Assembly (NCBI GenBank): GCA_002337125.1
Contig: DDFJ01000001.1
Location: 1,168,208-1,232,207 of the forward strand
DNA from: Chitinophagaceae bacterium UBA1931
GTDB taxonomy: Bacteria > Bacteroidota > Bacteroidia > Chitinophagales > Chitinophagaceae
DNA length: 64,000 nucleotides
Reading direction: 5' to 3'
Shown here: positions 1 to 6,520 of the stretch, in pieces
How the letters are laid out: each line of letters starts with the position of its first letter
Numbering within the stretch: position 1 is the stretch's first letter
Position numbers and translations under genes: made by a program
Notes under the pieces: model-generated
Seen by the model: the letters and a program-made list of their open reading frames with translations, nothing else
Told to the model about the DNA's origin: nothing
Databases searched by the model: none

Positions 1-128
1 CTCTGCTGCAGTGGCAAATCCGTTACTACATCCGTAACAGAACCGGTATTTTTTTTTGTTTGTTTTGCTGCAGTTAAAAAAACTATTTGAAAAAAAAGCA
101 GCAATAGCAAGCATAGTAATTTTTTCAT
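1..128 (-). CDS. SusC-type TonB-dependent receptor, N-terminal fragment (runs off left edge)
   Basis: An open frame starts at ATG 128-126 on the minus strand and reads to the window edge without a stop. The first 20 or so residues form a strong Sec signal peptide (MKKLLCLLLLLFFQIVFLTA). After it comes NTGSVTDVVTDLPLQ, which resembles the first strand of the carboxypeptidase-regulatory-like domain that opens SusC-type receptors. The upstream DNA and the gene are mirrored by the decayed copy at 1110-1395, where a TonB-receptor motif (NEVVVTGY) is also visible, and that supports the SusC call. Only 42 codons are inside the window, so family membership is inferred. Another secreted protein with the same domain is possible. 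Confidence 0.55.
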   Translation of the reverse strand, partial: MKKLLCLLLLLFFQIVFLTAAKQTKKNTGSVTDVVTDLPLQQ

Positions 129-287
129 AAACAGAATTTCAGATCTGTAAAGGACGCATGAATAAAACAATATTTCTTTAAGTTTTTTAACTTGTATATA
201 AACTTTCCTACCTGATTTTTTTAATTTTCATTATAGCTGTCTTCACAATACACCTGCCTTTTACGATTATTGTATTTTACTTTTAAA

Positions 288-516
288 CTGAAATCCCGGT
301 TAATTGATGGGGAACTTTATGAAAAAAAATCAGATAAATAATATTTACCCATTTTCTGAATGAATTAAGAATTAGTCATACTGCAAGACTTATCAAATGC
401 AAATTTATCTGTTGCTGATCTCTCTTATAAATACAGGTATAACATCCTTGTAATTTTTAACCGCTTTTATAAATCAATTCATCAAATCAACAGAATTTTT
501 AAAAAGAAATATTAAA
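288..516 (+). pseudogene. Decayed AraC-family regulator, internally deleted copy of the gene at 1660-2526
   Basis: Bases 288-340 align with the start of the araC gene at 1660 (CTG in place of ATG, then AAATCCC and TTGATG). Bases 348-516 align with its last 170 bases, including the stretches CTGAATGAATTAAGAAT and AAATTTATCTGTTGCTGAT. About 600 bases of the middle are missing, and several substitutions and small indels have accumulated. No open frame remains. The flanking bases 129-287 likewise align with the spacer at 1396-1560, so this is one duplicated segment. Confidence 0.85.
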
Positions 517-600
517 GTTATCATGTCAACTCGGTCACAGGATCATGAAACCAACCAACCGTTTCACTTACTGAAATATCTAAATCCCTTACATTAAAAC

Positions 601-1005
601 TCATTGACCTGTCAGCTCATGCAATATATTTATTAACTGATTTGGATGGCTGATATCATTAACATACATGTCGATACCAAACCTGTGTAGCATATTTTCA
701 TTGTAAGGGTATGCAGTGATGGAAACAGCCAGCATTTTGCAGCCGGGATACTGCTGCTTTAAAGTAAAACAGGTTTCAAGACAATTGCTGTCCGGCAGCT
801 TTATGATAATAATAAAAATATCCGGCACACCTGTCTTTTTCAGGTTATCGATCAGCTCAGATACGTTGGCGGCTTCGGCAATAACCTTAAATCCTGCGTC
901 CTGAACAACAAGCCCAATTACTTTCCTGATCAATGGATGACCGTCTGCAATACCAACCCTCAAATATTTTGTTTCTCTCATTTTAACAACGATAAAAGGA
1001 GCCAT
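601..1005 (-). CDS. Stand-alone receiver-like protein lacking the phospho-acceptor Asp
   Basis: A 134-residue protein with the response-regulator receiver fold and no output domain. A better start may be Met9 (position 981), directly before the first strand (LRVGIADGHPLIRKVI). The usual motif PDVVLLD-x-x-MP appears as PDIFIIIIKLP, so Ile67 replaces the phosphorylatable Asp. The late Lys of the K-P/K-D motif is also absent (MYVNDI). The protein probably cannot be phosphorylated in the usual way. It may be a pseudo-receiver acting by protein contact, or a gene in early decay. It lies between the two copies of the duplicated susC-araC unit and has no same-strand neighbour close by. Confidence 0.7.
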   Translation of the reverse strand: MAPFIVVKMRETKYLRVGIADGHPLIRKVIGLVVQDAGFKVIAEAANVSELIDNLKKTGVPDIFIIIIKLPDSNCLETCFTLKQQYPGCKMLAVSITAYPYNENMLHRFGIDMYVNDISHPNQLINILHELTGQ

Positions 1006-1109
1006 TACCCCTGATGGATATACTGGCTTAGCTCTGCCCTGCAGTGCAGAGCTAAGTTCACTGAAAGGAAGCTCCTGTACAGGCTTAATATCAAAAATTT
1101 AAATAGACC

Positions 1110-1395
1110 CTAGATTTTTTTAATATTAGTAATACAATATCCTGTTACAACTACTTCATTCAGTTTCATTCAAACAGATACAAGCGCAATTTTTACATCT
1201 GCTTTATTGATTACTTCTGTCTCTTTTGCATCCGTTGCTGTTGCGATAGCCGTTTTTTAATCTTAACTGTTACAACCTAAGCGGCAAACCTGTCACTTCA
1301 TCCGTAACAGAACCGTTTTCTTTGTTTGGCAGCTATAATTAAAAAAACGCCTGAAAAAACCAGCCTTAATAAGCAATCGTAATAATTTTATTTTA
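1110..1395 (-). pseudogene. Decayed 5' end of a SusC-type receptor gene
   Basis: Read on the minus strand, this stretch aligns with the intact gene start at 1-128: GGTTCTGTTACGGATG is identical in both. It continues further into the gene, with recognisable pieces ATATDAKETEVINKADVKIA and then MKLNEVVVTGY in shifted frames. The latter resembles the conserved plug-domain entry of SusC proteins. The ATG is lost, there are stops and frameshifts, and the rest of the gene (about 3 kb) is gone. It sits divergently from the intact araC at 1660, the expected arrangement for a regulator and its target. Confidence 0.8.
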
Positions 1396-1659
1396 ACAGA
1401 ATTTCAGGTCTGCAAAGGACGTAAGGGCGAGAAATCAATCCTTTAAGCATTTTACCTACTATATAAACTTTTTTACCAAGTTTTTCATTTTAAGATAGCT
1501 ATCTTCATAATTCACCTGTCATTCACTATCATTGTATCTTACTTTTAACCTAATTTCATTAAACGAAAGGAACTGTAAAATTTCTCACTTGTTTACAATA
1601 ATCGAATTGATCATTTTCATAGCTATACCTCTGACAAAAAAAATTTAATAAACTCGCAC

Positions 1660-2526
1660 ATGAAATCCCAGTTCATTGATGTAAAACTTGCTGGAAAAAA
1701 AACAATTCAGATAAAAAACATAAACCAGCAATATCTTGATAGCCCCTTTCATTTTCATCACTTATGCGAATTGGTGTGGGTAGAAAAAGGATATGGCAAA
1801 CGCATTGTAGGCGATAATGTAGATAATTTTGAAGATGGAGATTTGGTTCTGATGGGCCCTAATCTTCCACATATCTGGCAAAATGATGTGGCGTTCTTTG
1901 AAGAAAAAAATAATCTCGGGATACGATCAACTGTAATCTATTTCCCACCCGACTTCCTGCTTAATCTTACTGACGAACAACATATTGTTTCACCTATTGA
2001 AGATTTAATTAATCGTGCTGACAGAGGACTCGCCTTTCACGGCACAACCAAAAAACTTGTTTCTAAAATTCTCATCAAAATCTCTAAAGAAACTGGCCTC
2101 AGTAAAATCATTCACTTTCTCGAAATCATCGGAGTATTATCTGTTTCAAAAGAATTTACTTACCTCGCAGGTATCACATTTAAAAATGCGTATGACGAAG
2201 TTGATACTGGACGTATTCATAAAGTATACCAGCACCTTATGCAAAACTTTCACAGAGACATTGATTTAAAGGAAATTTCCAACCTCATCCATATGACACC
2301 AAATGCTTTCTGCCGTTTCTTTAAAAGCCGCACACAAAAAACATTTACACAATTTCTGAATGAATTAAGAATAGGTCATGCTACAAGACTTTTACAAAAT
2401 GAAAATTTATCTGTTGCTGATGTCTGTTATAAATGCGGGTATAATAACCTTGTAAATTTTAACCGGTTTTTTAAATCAATTCATCAAATCACACCTACAG
2501 AATATAGAAAGAAAATTGGCATCTGA
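1660..2526 (+). CDS. AraC-family transcriptional regulator (cupin plus HTH)
   Basis: A 288-residue regulator. Residues 20-110 look like an N-terminal cupin sensor domain (HFHHLCELVWVEKGYGKRIVGD, with the GPNLPHIWQN segment). Residues 184-288 carry the double helix-turn-helix: DLKEISNLIHMTPNAFCRFF and then SVADVCYKCGYNNLVNFNRFF, ending in the family signature PTEYRK. It would bind DNA and respond to a small ligand, probably a sugar. It faces away from a SusC remnant, so its original target may be lost; the intact susC at the window edge could still be regulated by it. The gene is full length for the family. Confidence 0.9.
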   Translation: MKSQFIDVKLAGKKTIQIKNINQQYLDSPFHFHHLCELVWVEKGYGKRIVGDNVDNFEDGDLVLMGPNLPHIWQNDVAFFEEKNNLGIRSTVIYFPPDFLLNLTDEQHIVSPIEDLINRADRGLAFHGTTKKLVSKILIKISKETGLSKIIHFLEIIGVLSVSKEFTYLAGITFKNAYDEVDTGRIHKVYQHLMQNFHRDIDLKEISNLIHMTPNAFCRFFKSRTQKTFTQFLNELRIGHATRLLQNENLSVADVCYKCGYNNLVNFNRFFKSIHQITPTEYRKKIGI

Positions 2527-2643
2527 AATTCATGTGCGTTATTAAATAAACAATCTTGCCGTTATTAAACACATATCTTTTTCTTGCTTCATTTAAGAAT
2601 TTTCGTTTGAAATTCATATCTCTCATCATATAAACGGCTACTC

Positions 2644-2670
2644 ACTACCTACTACCTACTACCTACTACC
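2644..2670. repeat. Short tandem repeat (CTACTAC units)
   Basis: Four near-perfect 7-bp units (ACTACCT) in a row end at the stop codon of the receiver gene on the minus strand. Such a run could vary in length by slippage and would change the last bases downstream of that gene. Confidence 0.85.
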
Positions 2671-3112
2671 GGCTATCTTCTCTTCCCCCATACACCCTCC
2701 CCGAATAATACTCCTCCCCCTTCATCACCTTATCAATTGCCTTAATCAGTTCCGCCGCATCATCTGCTTTATGAATATAACCCTTCACGCCCGCAGCCTT
2801 CATCTTTTCAACATAATACGGACTGTCAAATTTTGTAATCACAATCATTTGCAATCCCGGCTTTATTGTATGTATGGTCGTTGCAATCTCATCCCCCGTA
2901 CTATCGGGCAACTGGTAATCAAGCAGCAGCAGGTCATAATCCGCTTCATTAATTTTTTTAACTGCTTCATAACCGCTTGCCACAACCGTAGTACAGAAAT
3001 GATATTCCTTACAGTTCTGCAAATAGGCTTCCAATCCATCTCTTTCAAGTTCATATCGCATTAGTACCAATACAGATACTTTTTTCTTTTCTTCCATTGC
3101 TTTTGCTATCAT
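2666..3112 (-). CDS. Receiver-only response regulator
   Basis: A 148-residue protein; the true start may be Met6 (MEEKKKVSVLVLMRYELERDGL). It has a single receiver domain at about residues 10-130 with the phospho-acceptor Asp65 (DLLLLDYQLPDSTG) and the late Lys (GYIHKADD). The acidic pair that binds magnesium (normally DD after the first strand) is replaced by Met18-Arg19, which is unusual and may weaken phosphorylation. The sequence resembles NarL-type receivers but has no LuxR output domain. It is the last gene of the minus-strand cassette, 26 bases after the LytTR regulator, so it is probably cotranscribed with it. Confidence 0.8.
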   Translation of the reverse strand: MIAKAMEEKKKVSVLVLMRYELERDGLEAYLQNCKEYHFCTTVVASGYEAVKKINEADYDLLLLDYQLPDSTGDEIATTIHTIKPGLQMIVITKFDSPYYVEKMKAAGVKGYIHKADDAAELIKAIDKVMKGEEYYSGRVYGGREDSR

Positions 3113-3137
3113 ATAATTTTTTTAAGGTTACCAGTTT

Positions 3138-3845
3138 TTATATACCCATCCGCTTCAGCAGCTCTGCACGATAGCTGCCTCCTACCTGCACCCTGTGGCC
3201 GCTTTCTTTTATAATAAGTTCATTGTATTCCATGGCATCAATCCGGTTTAATGCCACAATAAACGATTTTTGTACCCGCATAAATTGTTCAGCTGGCAAT
3301 ATCCCTTCAAGTTCCCGCAGGTTCATATGTGCAACCACCCGTTCCTTCCCCCGGTAAAAAGCCACATAATTATTCAGCGCCTTTACATAATCAATCTCCG
3401 CAAAATTCAGCCGCACTATTTTTCCTTTAAAACCGTTTTTTACATACAGGCAATCCCTTTCTTCATCTCTTGCATTTGCCTGCTGTTTGCCCGCAAGCAC
3501 TTTCCGCAATCGTTCAATAGCACGGCTAAAGCGGGCAAACGCTATAGGCTTCATCAGGTAATCAACTGCATTCACTTCATAACTGTCAGCAGCATACGAT
3601 GAATAGGCTGTACAGTAAATAACCTCAGTAATGGCACCAACAGCATGCATCAGTTCCAGACCGTTCATCTCATCCATCTGTATATCCAGGAACACCACAT
3701 CAGGCTGCAGTTGCTGTATCAGTTCCATACCGGTTGCTGCATTTGTTTCCGTACCGGCCAGTTCAAGGTCAGGTATCTTTTTTAAATGCCTTACCAGTAT
3801 ATCAATGGCAGGTTGTTCATCATCAATAATTACACAGCTTATCAT
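3138..3845 (-). CDS. LytTR-family response regulator
   Basis: A 235-residue two-domain regulator. The receiver at residues 1-120 has the acidic pair (IIDDEQPA), the phospho-acceptor Asp54 (DVVFLDIQMDEMNG) and the Lys of YLMKPI. A LytTR DNA-binding domain covers about residues 135-235 (YVKNGFKGKIVRLNFAEIDYV, then VRVQKSFIVALNRID-like). It overlaps the kinase gene by four bases (ATGA), a sign of translational coupling, so the two form a LytS/LytR-type pair. The likely target is a promoter in this cassette, perhaps upstream of the peptide gene at 6319. Confidence 0.93.
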   Translation of the reverse strand: MISCVIIDDEQPAIDILVRHLKKIPDLELAGTETNAATGMELIQQLQPDVVFLDIQMDEMNGLELMHAVGAITEVIYCTAYSSYAADSYEVNAVDYLMKPIAFARFSRAIERLRKVLAGKQQANARDEERDCLYVKNGFKGKIVRLNFAEIDYVKALNNYVAFYRGKERVVAHMNLRELEGILPAEQFMRVQKSFIVALNRIDAMEYNELIIKESGHRVQVGGSYRAELLKRMGI

Positions 3846-4939
3846 AGTTTACAGTTTACTTGCAGTTCAAAACAATACACCTGTTCCTCATCCTTCACAG
3901 TAAGTTCATACCTGTTTTCAAACGCTGCATTAAGCCTGCGCCGCAGGTTACTGATACCTATATGATGCGAGGTTGTGGGTACATTGTTTTTACGTTTTTT
4001 ATTCCGGCAGGTAAAATAAACAGTACCCGGTTCAAGTTTCACCCGTATGTATAATGGCAGTTCAGCATCTTTCAGGTCACCATACTTAAAGGCATTTTCT
4101 ACAACCGTAATAAACGATAAAGGAGGCAATTCCTGCCTCTTTACCAATCCCTCAATACGGTAATCAATAAACTTTGTATCGCCAAACCGCATACGGTGCA
4201 TATCCAGTAACAGTTCCAGGTTTTCCAGTTCTTTTTCAACCGGCACAGTATCTCCTTCCTGCTCAATGCTTTCAAGCGAATAGCGCATCATTCTCGAAAG
4301 CTTGTCAATATTATCCGCAAGTTCTTCCGAGTAGGGCAAAGCCTGCCCAAACAAAACATTCAGCGTATTATGCAAAAAATGAGGGTTAACCTGTGTACGC
4401 AAAAAAGCATACTCCAGTTGCAGTTTCTCCTGCTGGCTTTGCAGTTCCTGTTGCTTTAATACAGAGTTCTCCAGTTCCTTTCGTAGCTTTTCTTCTTCCA
4501 GTTTACGCAGCGCCCGCTCTTTCAGAAACGATTCCCTGATGTAGAAATAAAGCATGGCATAAGAAAAGTATTGCACAAACCCCAGCAATGCAGCTTTTAA
4601 AAAATCCCTGAAATGTGTCGAGGTATAAAGCTTTATTCCCGTTGCCGGCAACAACAGGTACACATACAAATATCCCAGTACAGTCATCAGCAAAAACACA
4701 ATAAAAAAACTGGTAATACTCCATAATGCACCTTTCTGCTTCCGCAACCCCAGCACATAAATACTGGCGTAAAAACTAAGGCAGTAAGGGCAAAGAAAAA
4801 GAAGGGTTTGCAGCAGCAACACATTGGGGTTAGCAAGGTAATTGGCAATGTAAATAAAACTGGCATACACAATCCATGCACTGGCATGCACAGGTATCCT
4901 CAATGAAAGTCTGTGCTCCGTATAGGTTGTAGCAGTCAT
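3842..4939 (-). CDS. LytS/YehU-type membrane sensor histidine kinase
   Basis: A 365-residue kinase. Four to five membrane segments lie at about residues 21-135 with no obvious extracytoplasmic sensor domain. A coiled coil rich in Glu, Lys and Gln follows (135-180), then the His_kinase motif with phospho-acceptor His187 (TQVNPHFLHNTLN) and a C-terminal ATPase domain (VENAFKYG, GISNLRRRL). Kinases with only membrane helices as input often sense membrane state or a peptide, so a role in detecting the local peptide product is possible but inferred. It starts 24 bases after the acyltransferase gene and overlaps its regulator. Confidence 0.92.
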   Translation of the reverse strand: MTATTYTEHRLSLRIPVHASAWIVYASFIYIANYLANPNVLLLQTLLFLCPYCLSFYASIYVLGLRKQKGALWSITSFFIVFLLMTVLGYLYVYLLLPATGIKLYTSTHFRDFLKAALLGFVQYFSYAMLYFYIRESFLKERALRKLEEEKLRKELENSVLKQQELQSQQEKLQLEYAFLRTQVNPHFLHNTLNVLFGQALPYSEELADNIDKLSRMMRYSLESIEQEGDTVPVEKELENLELLLDMHRMRFGDTKFIDYRIEGLVKRQELPPLSFITVVENAFKYGDLKDAELPLYIRVKLEPGTVYFTCRNKKRKNNVPTTSHHIGISNLRRRLNAAFENRYELTVKDEEQVYCFELQVNCKL

Positions 4940-4962
4940 AGTATCCGCTTTAGTGGTTATTG

Positions 4963-6105
4963 TTACCTACTGGCAGCCGTCAGCACTCCTTTTCCCAGCA
5001 GGTATTCCAGCTGCCCCGGTTCAAACTGGCTGGAAGCCAGTACTTCACCGCCACAGCGTTTTAGTTGTCTATAAAGTAAACAATCCAGCTCAAAAAAGGT
5101 ATAGTTATTTTTTCCCAGCAAATAAAAACTACCCCCTTCAGTAAAAACGCCGTACCTCTTTTTATTCAGTAGTACAAATAACGGGTAACCATCTTCTTCC
5201 TTCCAGGCAGGTTCACTTTCAGGTTGTTCTTTCACAACCGCAGTCTTATGCAGTTGCAGCCATCCCTCCCATTGTTCCGGGTATTGGCTTATGATCTCTC
5301 CGGCAGTACGGTATATTTTTTGGGTCACTTGCTCTGCAAACTGGTTGGCATCGCTGTTCCTGTCAGGGTATATAAGTTCATCAAACCTTAGTCTTAATGT
5401 GTATCCTTCGGTGCGGTAACAATACACTGGCAGCAATGGCACACCTGCTTTATAAGCCAGGTACCCAATTCCCTTCCTTGCATAAACCTGCCCGTTCAGA
5501 AAGTTAACCACGCAATGGTTTTCATTTCTGCTGGTGGCATTACCTGCTCCCGTATTCCCGTCCATATAAAGCATAAGGCTTCTGCCGGCCCGTAGTTCTC
5601 GCAACATACGCAGCCCTGCATTCCCTTCCTCTGCATTAATCATACGCAAACCATCCGCCTGCTTCCCGCAAAAATGCTTCCTGTAAATCTCCTTCAACTC
5701 ATTACCTTCCCTTTGCATAACTTCCCTTCCCGTTACCAGTGTAAATGCAATTCCATGCAGCAGTAAAAACAGGTTCAGTATCCTGTACGATCCTGTATGA
5801 AACGTACAAATCACCACCGGCCTTTCCCGCAGGTAAACCTTCAGGTTCTCCCACCCTCCTTCTGCACCAATAAGTGCCGCCGCCTGTAAATCATTTTGCT
5901 CCTTTTTACTAAGTTGCTGTTGCTTCAGCAGCTCCGTATAAATAGCACGGTGCTGCTGAACATCTATACCTGGCAGGTAATTCACCAGCCCCGCACTCAC
6001 CAGTTCAAACTGTCCTTCCCGCTCAGCTTCTGTTATACTTTTTAATGAACTATCGTTTAGCTGCTGCATTTCGCTGGCAGCATAATTATGTTTCGTTTGC
6101 ATCAT
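4963..6105 (-). CDS. LpxL/HtrB-like acyltransferase with PqqD/RRE-like C-terminal tail
   Basis: A 380-residue protein. Residues 90-285 match the lipid A late acyltransferase (LPLAT) family: VVICTFHTGSYRIL around the catalytic His103, LRAGRSLMLYMDGNTG, then VVNFLNGQVYARKGIGYLAY and AGVPLLPVYCYR. In LpxL the motif is His-x4-Glu/Asp; here Arg108 stands at the acidic position, which is odd for a normal acyltransferase. The N-terminal membrane anchor of LpxL is missing. About 75 residues follow the acyltransferase domain (YPLFVLLNKKRYGVF to QLEYLLGKGVL), and their strand-then-helix pattern resembles PqqD, the fold of RiPP recognition elements. The gene follows a small peptide gene and a terminator, which fits a peptide-acylating enzyme. 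A lipid acyltransferase is the conservative reading. Confidence 0.7.
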   Translation of the reverse strand: MMQTKHNYAASEMQQLNDSSLKSITEAEREGQFELVSAGLVNYLPGIDVQQHRAIYTELLKQQQLSKKEQNDLQAAALIGAEGGWENLKVYLRERPVVICTFHTGSYRILNLFLLLHGIAFTLVTGREVMQREGNELKEIYRKHFCGKQADGLRMINAEEGNAGLRMLRELRAGRSLMLYMDGNTGAGNATSRNENHCVVNFLNGQVYARKGIGYLAYKAGVPLLPVYCYRTEGYTLRLRFDELIYPDRNSDANQFAEQVTQKIYRTAGEIISQYPEQWEGWLQLHKTAVVKEQPESEPAWKEEDGYPLFVLLNKKRYGVFTEGGSFYLLGKNNYTFFELDCLLYRQLKRCGGEVLASSQFEPGQLEYLLGKGVLTAASR

Positions 6106-6128
6106 TCAGCTTTATAAATTTCATGTAT

Positions 6129-6155
6129 AAAAAAAGGAACCCTCTGCAGGTTCCT
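6129..6155 (-). terminator. Intrinsic terminator between peptide gene and acyltransferase gene
   Basis: On the minus strand, arm AGGAACC (6155-6149) pairs with GGTTCCT (6141-6135) around a 7-base loop. A run of seven U residues follows. It lies just after the peptide stop codon and about 24 bases before the acyltransferase ATG. It would let the peptide transcript greatly exceed the downstream genes. Confidence 0.8.
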
Positions 6156-6163
6156 GTACTTCC

Positions 6164-6319
6164 TTAACCACCGGCTCCCGGCGGTAAAGGAGGCTGTGTA
6201 TCTATAATACAACAGCTGTCAAATAAAAAAGAAAAAGCTCCGGCTACCGATCTGCGGTATCTGCTCTCCAGGTCGCCCAGGCTCAACGCCGGGCCAACCC
6301 CTTGTTTGTAACCCTTCAT
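6164..6319 (-). CDS. 51-residue peptide, candidate precursor of a modified peptide
   Basis: ATG at 6319-6317 and TAA at 6166-6164. The peptide begins MKGYKQGVGPALSLGDLESR, continues YRRSVAGAFSFLFDSCCIID and ends TQPPLPPGAGG. The N-terminal part is charged and could be a leader; the C-terminal part is hydrophobic with a Cys-Cys pair and a Pro/Gly-rich end, like a core. A terminator follows directly, and the next gene encodes an acyltransferase with a possible leader-binding domain. The arrangement (short abundant transcript, read-through into modifying and regulatory genes) is typical for RiPP precursors. I recognise no family. It could also be a leader peptide for attenuation or a chance frame, and no good Shine-Dalgarno site is seen, which is common in this phylum. 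Confidence 0.5.
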   Translation of the reverse strand: MKGYKQGVGPALSLGDLESRYRRSVAGAFSFLFDSCCIIDTQPPLPPGAGG

Positions 6320-6520
6320 AATACATCACGGTTTTGGTTGATTAATCACTGCATCAGCAGCATTTACCTTTCAAACCTCAACCTTTCCTTAAAACCGGAA
6401 AAATCAATTACATGAAATCAGTTATTGTATATGCAAAAAGCGGCATTAGCGTGGTATTATGAAATTCTGAAAACGAAATAGTAGTTTAACAACAGTTATT
6501 TACTATTTAAAAATCAAAAT

